In this document: positions 26,095 to 34,012 of the stretch, piece by piece | Numbering within the stretch: position 1 is the first letter of the stretch | Layout of the letters: each line of letters begins with the position of its first letter | From: Nitrosopumilus zosterae | Lineage (GTDB): Archaea > Thermoproteota > Nitrososphaeria > Nitrososphaerales > Nitrosopumilaceae | Length of the DNA: 64,000 nucleotides | Reading direction: 5' to 3' | Assembly: GCF_025998175.1 (NCBI RefSeq) | Contig: NZ_AP026695.1 | Coordinates: 798,038-862,037 of the forward strand | Program-made: the position numbers and the translations under genes | The notes under the pieces: generated by a model | What the model saw: the letters and a program-made list of their open reading frames with translations, nothing else | Told to the model about the DNA's origin: nothing | Database searches by the model: none

Positions 26095-27035
26095 ATTGGA
26101 AAAGCCCCGCACATTCTACAGAATTTGGAATTCTTTACTTCGCATTTGCAGTACGGACATGCATTATCTGGGCTTTTTTGAGGAACGCCAAACAATCTCT
26201 TAAAAATTTCATAGTAATGCATTGACTCTCTGCTTCTAATTATTACCCCGTCTTCTTTCTCTGTGGTTAATTTTTTTTCAACATATTTTTCCTCATTGAT
26301 TATTGATTCGAACAAATTAGTCAGCCCTGCAGTTCCTGATCCATCTTGCATTGGTGATTTCTCCCTCCATATGATCTGCTGCGGTAGATACTTTTCAAAC
26401 GTCTTACGAAGTATCCATTTTCCATATCTTTGTTCTTTTTCATTTCTCACTTTCATGTCTGCCGGAATTTTTTTGGCCAATTCTATAACTGTGTCTTTTA
26501 GGAATGGTGCTTCTACCTCTATTCCTAATTCCTTTCCTATCTTTTGTGTTGGAAAATGCATTACTGAACAAACTCTGCTTATCTCTGCTTCTAATTCATT
26601 TTCAGGTTTATGAATTAGAAAACTATATCCTGCAAATAATTCGTCTGCACCATCCCCTGTTATGATGGATTTTTCCCCATTGTCCTTTGCCCATTTTATT
26701 GCAAGATACATTACAACATTGTTTCGAATCTCTATGTCGTTGAAATTTTTTAAAATTTTTACTGTATCCTCCACCGCTTCTAAAATCTCTGCAGTTTTAA
26801 CATAGTAAATTGTAAGAGATAATCCTAATTCTTTTGCTACTCTTTGGCAATATGTTAGGTCTGTTGAAACAAAATCTTCCGCAATAACTGCAACGGTCCT
26901 TGGTTTTTTTTGTCTTAAGAAATATGCTATGATTGAACTATCTAGTCCGCCAGATAATGCTATCAAATTAGATTTGCATGAATTGCAGGATTCCTCTAAG
27001 ACATCGTAGAGTTCCTTGGAAACATTATCCAACAC
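26091..27035 (-). CDS. asparagine synthase-type ATP pyrophosphatase with C-terminal zinc ribbon
   Basis: A 314-residue protein comprising only the synthetase half of asparagine synthase B. The PP-loop SGGLDSS is at residues 28-34 and GDGADELFAGYSF follows at about 127-139. There is no N-terminal Cys glutaminase domain. The last 25 residues add a zinc ribbon (CPYCKCEVK ... FCRMCG). It may use free ammonia, or another amine donor and acceptor; members of this family also make other amide bonds. In an ammonia oxidiser an ammonia-dependent reaction is plausible. Confidence 0.78.
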   Translation of the reverse strand: MLDNVSKELYDVLEESCNSCKSNLIALSGGLDSSIIAYFLRQKKPRTVAVIAEDFVSTDLTYCQRVAKELGLSLTIYYVKTAEILEAVEDTVKILKNFNDIEIRNNVVMYLAIKWAKDNGEKSIITGDGADELFAGYSFLIHKPENELEAEISRVCSVMHFPTQKIGKELGIEVEAPFLKDTVIELAKKIPADMKVRNEKEQRYGKWILRKTFEKYLPQQIIWREKSPMQDGSGTAGLTNLFESIINEEKYVEKKLTTEKEDGVIIRSRESMHYYEIFKRLFGVPQKSPDNACPYCKCEVKNSKFCRMCGAFPI

Positions 27036-27140
27036 AACTATGTTTGCTCTGAAATTAAAATATCTATGCCTGACTTTATCTGTGACTTTTCCTCACCATT
27101 ATTGCAAACTTTAAATTTGTTATAGCATTCTTGAAGATTA

Positions 27141-27557
27141 ATGCTTCTTCCGGCTGAAATTGAATCTAAAACTCTAATTCCAGCATTGCGTGCAATTCTT
27201 GCAAAGAAACTCGCAGAGGATCATAACATTAGAGAAGATGAAATTTCTAAAATGCTAGGTGTCACCCAAGCAGCAATTAGCAATTACATTCGAGGAACAC
27301 GAGGTGATCCCTCTCTCATCGCAAAACTTTTAGCTGAAAAACAAGTTGCGATTATGATTGATGATCTAAGTGACAATCTTTCATCTGATCTGGCATATAC
27401 TCCGTCTAGCCTTTCAAAGTTTATCGGTCTTTGTAATTATATTAAATCTAGTCTGCTTATTTGTGAGATACATCACAACTTGGAATCAAACATTGATGAA
27501 CAGGTATGTAAAGAATGTGAAAATATGCTTCTAAAGGGCCCTGGAAGCGTCTACTAA
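27141..27557 (+). CDS. HTH transcriptional regulator with C-terminal Cys/His cluster
   Basis: A 138-residue protein. Residues about 20-60 form a Cro/XRE-like helix-turn-helix (ISKMLGVTQAAISNYIRGTR). The C-terminus carries CEIHHNL and CKECEN, giving a C-x2-H and C-x2-C set that could bind zinc. It diverges from the asparagine synthase gene and its stop overlaps the convergent Alba gene by 4 bp. Targets are unknown. Confidence 0.8.
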   Translation: MLLPAEIESKTLIPALRAILAKKLAEDHNIREDEISKMLGVTQAAISNYIRGTRGDPSLIAKLLAEKQVAIMIDDLSDNLSSDLAYTPSSLSKFIGLCNYIKSSLLICEIHHNLESNIDEQVCKECENMLLKGPGSVY

Positions 27558-27862
27558 ATTTTATTTATTATTATCTCGATTGTTGATGTCATGCTCCCTA
27601 TTCCTGGAGCTGCAACTGTGTCTAAATTGATTTTTTGAATTTTGGAATTACCCTTTAACATTTTTTCAGTGATTATGTTTGCAACAGCTACTGCATTTGG
27701 AATTGAATTTCCTCTTGATTTTAAGATGACTTTGTGTTTACTTCCCAATGTAGATAGCACATCAATAGCTGATTGCATTACAGGATCATTTCCAATGTTT
27801 ATGATGGTATACTCAGACTTTTCGGTCTGCTCGTGACCATACTGTTCAGTCGTCTCTTCCAT
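27554..27862 (-). CDS. albA: DNA/RNA-binding protein Alba
   Basis: A 102-residue chromatin protein. The central part carries the Alba fold signatures: a beta strand with IINIGNDPVMQSAIDVLS, the loop VILKSRGNSIPNAVAVANII, and a final strand ISTIEIIINKI-like end. The loop lysine (K in LKSRGNSI) is the DNA-contact and acetylation site region in Sulfolobus Alba. An acidic N-terminal tail of about 17 residues precedes the fold. ATG 27862 is chosen; an ATG two codons upstream (27868) is also possible. It converges with the HTH gene by 4 bp. Confidence 0.88.
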   Translation of the reverse strand: MEETTEQYGHEQTEKSEYTIINIGNDPVMQSAIDVLSTLGSKHKVILKSRGNSIPNAVAVANIITEKMLKGNSKIQKINLDTVAAPGIGSMTSTIEIIINKI

Positions 27863-27919
27863 GAGCATTATTCAACAATCAGCAATTTTTTGTTCTTTTA
27901 AGTTTTATCGACCATTGAT

Positions 27920-28441
27920 TCATTTTTCAAAGTAATCAATTGGGATATTTTGAAAATCTCCGTTTGGGAGTACTCTTCGAATTGTAATTGGAATCACTCT
28001 CTGTTCAAGTTCCTCCATTGCAATATCTAATGAAATTCTAGCTGTCTTTGGAATTGGGATGAATGGTGGTGCGCCTAGTGATAATTGCAAAGCTCTTGCA
28101 CCCATAATTCTTGCTTTTTCAAATCTTGTAAGCGTTGGAGGGCCGATTGTAATTTTGCCTTTTTCGCATGGAATTTCTGTTGCTTCGTGTTCTTCTACTG
28201 TTTCTACAACTTCTCTGCTTTCTATTTCTTTGATTCTCTTTTCAAGATTCTCTTGTTCTTTTTCGCTTAGTGGTTCAAGGCCACCTTTTTTCTCAATTAA
28301 TTTTCGATAAGTGTCAAGCGCTTTGTTTAATCCAGTATTTTCTTCTGGTGATACTTCAATTTCTTCAGATTCCGTTGATTCTAAAAATGGTTCTTCAGAT
28401 TCAGGTGACTCTAACAGTGGTGCTTCTTCGACATCAGACAA
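27920..28441 (-). CDS. rpoK: RNA polymerase subunit K (Rpo6) with acidic N-terminal extension
   Basis: About 173 residues. The C-terminal 70 are the Rpb6/RpoK core (LTRFEKARIMGARALQLSLG ... ITIRRVLPNG), which anchors the polymerase assembly. The N-terminal 100 residues are acidic and partly repeated (LESPESEEPFLESTESEE), then a charged helix. This extension is absent from the roughly 55- to 90-residue RpoK of most archaea. The frame is open to 28546, but TTG 28441 is chosen because a TATA-like TTATATAA lies 26 bp upstream and longer starts would run into the divergent gene at 28485. Confidence 0.85.
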   Translation of the reverse strand: MSDVEEAPLLESPESEEPFLESTESEEIEVSPEENTGLNKALDTYRKLIEKKGGLEPLSEKEQENLEKRIKEIESREVVETVEEHEATEIPCEKGKITIGPPTLTRFEKARIMGARALQLSLGAPPFIPIPKTARISLDIAMEELEQRVIPITIRRVLPNGDFQNIPIDYFEK

Positions 28442-28463
28442 GTAACAAAATTTTCTTAAAACG

Positions 28464-28471
28464 TTATATAA
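28464..28471 (-). promoter_or_regulatory. TATA box for rpoK
   Basis: TTATATAA, centred about 26 bp upstream of TTG 28441. The spacing is that expected for a leaderless archaeal transcript, and it decides the rpoK start. It lies in the 43-bp gap to the divergent gene at 28485. Confidence 0.55.
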
Positions 28472-28484
28472 TCTAATCATTTTA

Positions 28485-28880
28485 ATGTACGAATTGAGTT
28501 CACCTTCAGTTTCAAAAAAACAACTTATTTTAGAAATTCGAGGCAAAGGAAAAATTTCATGTGATCTTAAACGTCACTTGTCCCCTAGAACTGTCGGAAC
28601 CATAATGAGATCCTTACCGTTGGAGGGGAATGCTCATCTCATGGGACAAAGTATTTTGTATTTTGAAACTAGTGTGGATTCTGGAATTGAGAGAGCAAGA
28701 TCTGAATTCAAAAAAGGCGATGTTGCATTTTTGCCATCCTCTGGAAGTGTCTGCTTTTTCATTAATGATGTATCTTCTGGAAAAACAATGACTCCTATTG
28801 GAAAATTAGGTGATGATGTTGATGTATTAAAGACTGCAAAATCTGGAGATGTGCTTTGTATCTATGAAGACACTGCTTGA
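28485..28880 (+). CDS. cyclophilin-like fold protein
   Basis: A 131-residue protein of the archaeal/bacterial cyclophilin-like family (TM1367 type). Signature segments are LKRHLSPRTVGTIMRSLPL, HLMGQSILYFET and FKKGDVAFLPSSGSVCFFIN. The fold is that of cyclophilin, but isomerase activity has not been established in the family. It diverges from rpoK and its end overlaps the convergent S25e gene by 19 bp. Confidence 0.78.
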   Translation: MYELSSPSVSKKQLILEIRGKGKISCDLKRHLSPRTVGTIMRSLPLEGNAHLMGQSILYFETSVDSGIERARSEFKKGDVAFLPSSGSVCFFINDVSSGKTMTPIGKLGDDVDVLKTAKSGDVLCIYEDTA

Positions 28881-29173
28881 TACAAATGATGGCCTGAATA
28901 ACCGCCAACCCTTTTTACAGTTCCTTTGATTGCTGAATTTTTTAGAAATGCATTAGCTGCAGATATTTTGACTCCTGTTTGTCTTGCAAGATCTTGAACT
29001 GTGACCACCTTGGAGCTTTGAATAATTTTCATTGCTTGTTGTTCATTAACCATAACAATAATTTCTGCTTTTTTTGGGCCACTTTCGCCTTTGTCTTTTT
29101 TACTTTTTTTAGTATCTTTGGTTGCTGTTGATTTGTCTTTGCTAGCAGCTGTTGGCTTTTTTGCTCCGCCCAT
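28862..29173 (-). CDS. rps25e: 30S ribosomal protein S25e
   Basis: A 103-residue protein. The N-terminal 35 residues are Lys/Ala/Ser/Thr-rich (KKSKKDKGESGPKK), followed by a winged-helix domain (VTVQDLARQTGVKISAANAF) and a C-terminus KRVGGYSGHHLYQ typical of S25e. It is found in eukaryotes and some archaea, including Thaumarchaeota. It is part of the small-subunit head. Its stop overlaps the end of the cyclophilin-like gene. Confidence 0.92.
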   Translation of the reverse strand: MGGAKKPTAASKDKSTATKDTKKSKKDKGESGPKKAEIIVMVNEQQAMKIIQSSKVVTVQDLARQTGVKISAANAFLKNSAIKGTVKRVGGYSGHHLYQAVSS

Positions 29174-29288
29174 AAAACTAGAAAAAAATATTCCTCTTAT
29201 AAACGATGAAGAAAATTGTTCTCTTTTAGCTATTAGAAAAATCTTAAACTTTTTTCAAGTATAAATAACATCTTGATTATCATAATCT

Positions 29289-29501
29289 ATGGGTATTGTA
29301 TCGAAAGGTGCAAAATGCAATGTTGAAGGGTGTGACAAAGATGGTGCCCGTTCACTTAATACTACCAAAGTAGAAAATGCAGGTCTAAGAGTAAATTCCA
29401 CAGGTAAAAAAACCGTCCTTTGTAAAGAACACTACAAAGAATGGAAAAAAGAATCTAAAGACGATCGTGATCTTGAAAGAGCACGATTTGATAAATTTTA
29501 A
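29289..29501 (+). CDS. small zinc-binding-like protein
   Basis: A 70-residue basic protein with CNVEGCDKDGARS near the N-terminus and LCKEHYKEWKKE near residue 45, giving a C-x4-C ... C-x2-H pattern for one zinc. The C-terminus is a charged helix. It has its own TATA-like element (TATAAATAA near 29260). Function unknown. Confidence 0.72.
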   Translation: MGIVSKGAKCNVEGCDKDGARSLNTTKVENAGLRVNSTGKKTVLCKEHYKEWKKESKDDRDLERARFDKF

Positions 29502-29510
29502 TTTTCTTTG

Positions 29511-30590
29511 TTAGTTTGTAGGATTTTTTGAATAGTCGTCTTTGAGTTTCTCATACAATTTATTTAATTTCTTATAGAGTCTTTTTGGCTCTCTTGTTTT
29601 TTGGTTACTCAAAACATACAATGCAAGAATTGGAAACGCGATTGTTACATCTGCATATACTGTGACCATTCCATGATGTGCGTCTTGAACCTTTCCCCAA
29701 CTCTTTCCTTCTTGAAGTGTTGCCCCTGATAATCCTCCTGTATCTGGTCGTGCATCTGTGATTTGAATTACGTAGTCTTGTCCTCCGTCATTTCTTCTGA
29801 GAATTTGATCTAAAAGTGGTCCTGTTTGCTGAGCTGTGTTTTTGGGAACACCTCCGCCCAATTCTAAAATTCCTGATTTCTTTGAATCATAAAGAATTGC
29901 AGCTTGCTCTATAATCTCTCTTACAAAATCTAGATTGTAAATTTTATCTCTGAGTCTGTGAACTGCTAAATTCAAGGCAAGTGAAGAATCCTTTATTGTA
30001 GATATGTATACTGGAACATCATAATCATATGCAGTTGTAATGAAACTTTTTTCAGGGTGTTTTGCTTTTTCTTTACTGATTTTTCCCATTAAATTGCAAA
30101 ACTCTGCAGTTGTGAATGGTTTGTCTGGAAAATCATCTCCAAACATTTTTTGAATTAGTTCGTCTTCTGCCTCCAATGTTTCATGAAATTTAATATATAC
30201 ATCTCTGATTCTAACAATTTCATTCTCATACAATTTCATATCATCTACATCGAAACTTCCTTGTTTTACTGGTAGACCCCATGCAAAATGATCTTCATGG
30301 TATACATTTGCACCCGTTGTTATAATCCAGTCTACAAATCCTCGCTCAATTAGTGTTTTAATAATCCCGCCAAAACCTACTGGTGTCATAGCTCCTGATA
30401 CTGTGAGACAAATCGTTGCATCTTCTTCAATCATTCTAGCATAAAGTTTGGCTGCATCTCCAAGTTGCCTTCCGTTATATCCTGAACTTGCAAAGACATC
30501 CACCAAATCTTCTATGGTCATATTTGGATCTAGTTTGATGTGAGGTATGTCCTTGCCATGAAATTTATGCGGGTCCACTTTAACAAACAA
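29511..30590 (-). CDS. dys: deoxyhypusine synthase
   Basis: A 359-residue enzyme that uses spermidine and NAD to modify a Lys of translation factor aIF5A, the first step of hypusine formation. Recognisable parts are GYNGRQLGDAAKLYARM, ICLTVSGAMTPVGFG, GILELGGGVPKNTAQQ and EGKSWGKVQDAHHG; the Lys in SWGK corresponds to the catalytic lysine. It is a little longer than typical archaeal forms (about 310-340). It converges with the small zinc-binding gene 10 bp away. aIF5A is not in the window. Confidence 0.88.
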   Translation of the reverse strand: MFVKVDPHKFHGKDIPHIKLDPNMTIEDLVDVFASSGYNGRQLGDAAKLYARMIEEDATICLTVSGAMTPVGFGGIIKTLIERGFVDWIITTGANVYHEDHFAWGLPVKQGSFDVDDMKLYENEIVRIRDVYIKFHETLEAEDELIQKMFGDDFPDKPFTTAEFCNLMGKISKEKAKHPEKSFITTAYDYDVPVYISTIKDSSLALNLAVHRLRDKIYNLDFVREIIEQAAILYDSKKSGILELGGGVPKNTAQQTGPLLDQILRRNDGGQDYVIQITDARPDTGGLSGATLQEGKSWGKVQDAHHGMVTVYADVTIAFPILALYVLSNQKTREPKRLYKKLNKLYEKLKDDYSKNPTN

Positions 30591-30688
30591 TTTTTAATTC
30601 TAAATAATACTTGCGGAAGGATATTTTGAATAATTTTGATTTTAGATCAAAATATTACTTAATTAGGAATGAACCCAAATAAAGCCAA

Positions 30689-31024
30689 ATGAAAATAATT
30701 GATTTACATGATCCTAAAAGAGTAAATAGACCTCCTGATGATGTTGAAATTTTACTATCTGCGGGTAATTTTGTGCATGATGAATTTCTCATCTCTAAAG
30801 TTGAATTACGACTTTACAACGAGCGATTAGATTCTAAATTGGGAGTTTTTTCTCTAATTACATCTTTTGTAGAAACTAACAAAGGTTCTGTTGAAATGAT
30901 TTATGATGAAGGATTTAGAGGGGAGAATCCACTAAAACGAGCTACGGAATTTCTAATTTCTAATTTAGGAATATCTGGTTTAATCTTACGCTCAATTATT
31001 TCCCTACGAGAAAAAATTACCTGA
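30689..31024 (+). CDS. conserved hypothetical protein
   Basis: A 111-residue soluble protein (MKIIDLHDPKRVNRPPDDVE), alpha/beta, with no Cys and no recognised family. It diverges from the deoxyhypusine synthase gene across about 100 bp. The ATG start at 30689 is the first in frame. Confidence 0.6.
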   Translation: MKIIDLHDPKRVNRPPDDVEILLSAGNFVHDEFLISKVELRLYNERLDSKLGVFSLITSFVETNKGSVEMIYDEGFRGENPLKRATEFLISNLGISGLILRSIISLREKIT

Positions 31025-31113
31025 TTCTTAATTTCATTGCTTTTGATTTACTAGAATTCTTACTGATAAGTTCCTGCTTGTTCCTTAAGTAGAAATTTCT
31101 ATTTTCTACTCAT

Positions 31114-31233
31114 ATGAAATAAAATACCAAAAAACATTCTTTGTTGTTAACACTATCTATGCTGACAGTGTTTGTTTTTGGAACTTTGGGAATCACTAGT
31201 GCTTTTGCAGAAGATACCAGCATTGGATTCTAA
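31114..31233 (+). pseudogene. signal-peptide ORF with stop at codon 3 (remnant or mini-secreted peptide)
   Basis: ATG at 31114 is followed by AAA and then an in-frame TAA, after which the frame continues as NTKKHSLLLTLSMLTVF and GTLGITSAFAEDTSIGF to a TAA at 31231. The text is a near-perfect thaumarchaeal signal peptide with an AFA cleavage site and only seven residues after it. One base change (TAA from AAA) would account for the interruption. It may be a decayed exported protein gene. Initiation at the downstream TTG codons would lose the basic N-terminal region. Confidence 0.5.
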
Positions 31234-31292
31234 TTATTTTGCACTAACCACTGAGGGGTGTCCTTCTTTTTATTTTTCAAATATGTTATGTG

Positions 31293-31481
31293 TTATTTTA
31301 TACAGTGCTTGCAAGGGGTGAATTTTTCTTTTATTGCTTGCTCAAGTACGTCTGGAACAAAGTATGTCCTATCTTCTTTTTTGATATAGTATATTTCACA
31401 ATCAGGAATCATGGCTGCTAAATGATGAACTTTCATGTCTGATTTATTTCCTAGATATCCTGCTATAGTTTGTTCACCCAT
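31293..31481 (-). CDS. small Ada-like zinc-binding domain protein
   Basis: A 62-residue protein. The pattern YLGNKSDMKVHHLAAM, then C28, and CKHC at the C-terminus resembles the short Cys/His zinc domains related to the metal-binding domain of Ada and to small nuclease tails (G-N-x-x-S-x-x-x-H ... C ... C-x2-C). The role is unknown. It stands alone. Confidence 0.6.
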   Translation of the reverse strand: MGEQTIAGYLGNKSDMKVHHLAAMIPDCEIYYIKKEDRTYFVPDVLEQAIKEKFTPCKHCIK

Positions 31482-31671
31482 CTGAAAAATTCATGATGTG
31501 TATTAACAACTCCAAAACAAATCATTCTATTGGAATTTGAACTCTTTGTCCTATAAACTAGATGCAGGTAACCAAGAATACCTATAATTGAATTTGTGTT
31601 GACTATGTGTCATCGTATAACAAAAGAGATCACTAATTTAGAATTATTTTCTATGATTAACAGAATCACAG

Positions 31672-32082
31672 ATGAATGAAATGACACAAACTCAGATCAA
31701 CTTGGGTGATTATAACAAGCCACAAGAACAAACCAAAGCTGTGGGGATTGGAAAGATTTTAGGAAAAATCATCAATATCAAGGATTTCCGAACCAATAGG
31801 GGCAAGCCTTCTCCTTACACACCAAGGGATGCAATTGGAGAAGATGGACTGACAGACTATAATGTTATAGATACTTTGGAAACCTTTGAGGTTGACAATC
31901 ATCTGATTAGTTCCTTTTTTGTAACGCCTGCAATAGTAAAACAAATTCAAAGAGTTCCTAACTATCAATCAGAATTGGCTTCAGGGAAAGTATTTGGGCC
32001 CTGCAAGATTGGTCAGAAAAAATCCACAAAAACCAACGCAAACTATTGGTGTCTTCTTTTCCCAGGAGAAGAGGGTTACTGA
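31672..32082 (+). CDS. conserved hypothetical protein
   Basis: A 136-residue soluble protein with no recognised domain; it contains two Cys, at about residues 108 and 127, and a Gly/Pro-rich end (LLFPGEEGY). Starts at 31672 or 31681 are possible. A 24-codon ORF (31605-31679) behind a TATA-like CTATAAT at about 31582 overlaps its start and may be a leader. No neighbour suggests a role. Confidence 0.55.
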   Translation: MNEMTQTQINLGDYNKPQEQTKAVGIGKILGKIINIKDFRTNRGKPSPYTPRDAIGEDGLTDYNVIDTLETFEVDNHLISSFFVTPAIVKQIQRVPNYQSELASGKVFGPCKIGQKKSTKTNANYWCLLFPGEEGY

Positions 32083-32215
32083 CATTTTTTAAAACTAAAA
32101 ATTATTTTTATTAATCCCGTTTACATTTATGAATTAAAAAAATTCTAGCGTATGAACAATCAAGAAAATATGCAAACATGATAATGTTCATTAACTTTGG
32201 AGTTTAGCCGATTAA

Positions 32216-33367
32216 TTGTTGTCAAAAAACTCTCTCTTGTTACATGAAAAACTAAAGGGAAAAATCCTCGTAGATAGTAAAATTTCAAATTTTAAATCAA
32301 AAGATTTGAAATTAATCTACACACCAGGTGTAGCTTCTGTATGTGATGAAATCATTAAGAATCCTAATTCCAAATTTACTCTTACATCAAAGGGAAACAA
32401 TATTGCAATAGTTACTGATGGTACTAGATTATTGGGATTAGGTAATGTTGGTGCTGATGCTGCATTGCCTGTAATGGAAGGAAAATCTGTCATATACCGC
32501 GAGTATGGAAAAATTAGCGCATTTCCAATTTGTCTTAACACAACTGACAAAAAGAAGATAATTGATACTATACTGGCAATAGAACCTGTTTTTGGTGCAA
32601 TAAACCTTGAAGATATTGAATCACCAAAAGTGTTGGAAATATACAAAGAATTAGAAAAACGATTAGCAATTCCAGTGTTTCATGACGATGGACAAGGAAC
32701 AGCCATAGTTACATTGGCAGGATTGATCAACGCTGTTAAAGTAGTAAAAAAGAACTTTTCAGAAATCAAAATTGTCCTTGTTGGTGCAGGTTCTGCGGGA
32801 TATTACATTGGAAAATTATTACACTTTGCAGGATGTAAAAATATCATTTTGTTAGATTCTGGTGGCGTGGTGTCTCAAAATAGAAAATCCAATATGACTA
32901 GATACAAAAAAGAAATTGCAAAATTGACAAACCCAAAAGAAAAAGGAAATTTGTCTGATGTGATTAAAAACGCAGATGTCTTTATTGGCGTGTCTGGAAT
33001 TAAGGATTTGCTCAAACCAGAAATGATTAAAACTATGAATAAAAACCCAATAATCTTTGCTCTTACTAATCCTAATCCTGAAATAACTCCGTCTATCGCA
33101 AAAAATGCTGGAGCTAAAATTATTGCCACTGGTAGTTTTACATACAAAAACAAAATAAACAATGCAATAGTTTTTCCATATCTGATGCGAGCAATACTGG
33201 ATTTGAAAATACAAAAAATAACTATGAATATTCTTTATCGTACTGCATTGGCTATTGCAAAAACTATTCCAGACAAGAAACTGTCTTCCATAAACATAAT
33301 TCCAACAATAGAAAACAAAGCATTGCAGAAAAACATCATGAATTCTCTGAAAAATTTAAAATCCTAA
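32216..33367 (+). CDS. malic enzyme (malate dehydrogenase, decarboxylating)
   Basis: A 383-residue enzyme that oxidatively decarboxylates malate to pyruvate with NAD(P). Key parts are YTPGVASVCDEI, DGTRLLGLGNVGADAALPVM, the catalytic and metal-site region VFHDDGQGTAIVTLAGLINA and the dinucleotide site VLVGAGSAGYYIGKLL. The usual HDDQHGTA reads HDDGQGTA here, an uncommon change next to the metal ligands. Length matches the short bacterial/archaeal form without a phosphotransacetylase domain. The start is TTG, two in tandem at 32216 and 32219. Confidence 0.88.
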   Translation: MLSKNSLLLHEKLKGKILVDSKISNFKSKDLKLIYTPGVASVCDEIIKNPNSKFTLTSKGNNIAIVTDGTRLLGLGNVGADAALPVMEGKSVIYREYGKISAFPICLNTTDKKKIIDTILAIEPVFGAINLEDIESPKVLEIYKELEKRLAIPVFHDDGQGTAIVTLAGLINAVKVVKKNFSEIKIVLVGAGSAGYYIGKLLHFAGCKNIILLDSGGVVSQNRKSNMTRYKKEIAKLTNPKEKGNLSDVIKNADVFIGVSGIKDLLKPEMIKTMNKNPIIFALTNPNPEITPSIAKNAGAKIIATGSFTYKNKINNAIVFPYLMRAILDLKIQKITMNILYRTALAIAKTIPDKKLSSINIIPTIENKALQKNIMNSLKNLKS

Positions 33368-33388
33368 ATTCTTGTTATTTTTTCATAA

Positions 33389-33847
33389 CTAATTATTTTT
33401 GTTAACATTGGAAAATTTTGTAAATTTGTTTATTTCAAATAATGTTTTTGAATATGAATCCATTAGAATTTTCATGTATTCTTCATAGGATTCGATTGCG
33501 GATATGTGCATTTGAACATAGGATTTTAGAAAATTAGTTGATATGTCTATTTGTGTATTGTAGTTTTCTGACATGGTTTTCCAGAAATTATTGATTGTTT
33601 TTAGTGTACTTTGATCCAGGCCTAATTTATCAAAAAACTGTTTTTCCGAAATATAGCACGTTCCAAACAGATTGTCAAACATTTCAAGATATTTTGTATA
33701 TACATCCGAATAAAGTTGCATGTATGTGGGAACTTCGGTTTCCATTTTGTGAATCATCATAGATGTATTATTTTTCATGATGTCGCATACTGAAACTTTT
33801 GGAGTCTCATTGGTAGATTCTTGTTTTGTACTATTTTGGGTGATCAT
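33389..33847 (-). CDS. helical protein, phasin-like in appearance
   Basis: A 152-residue all-helical protein of long amphipathic helices (YMQLYSDVYTKYLEMFDNLF; TLKTINNFWKTMSENYN). It resembles in size and layout the protein at 62206-62634, with a shared aromatic-Trp helix in the middle. Phasins and PhaE-like proteins, which coat polyhydroxyalkanoate granules, look like this, but no granule genes are in the window. The function is open. It converges with the malic enzyme gene. Confidence 0.5.
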   Translation of the reverse strand: MITQNSTKQESTNETPKVSVCDIMKNNTSMMIHKMETEVPTYMQLYSDVYTKYLEMFDNLFGTCYISEKQFFDKLGLDQSTLKTINNFWKTMSENYNTQIDISTNFLKSYVQMHISAIESYEEYMKILMDSYSKTLFEINKFTKFSNVNKNN

Positions 33848-34012
33848 AACATCTGCCTTGCTCTTCTGTGATTTTCTTTCTTTGAACCATGGAATTATCT
33901 CCTTTCGTATATGTGATATTTAAGATACTGTGTACTTTTTTAACATCGACTGGATGTATGGGTTCTTTCTCACATGCTAAGGATTTTAAAGTGAACCTAT
34001 CATCTCCCAACT

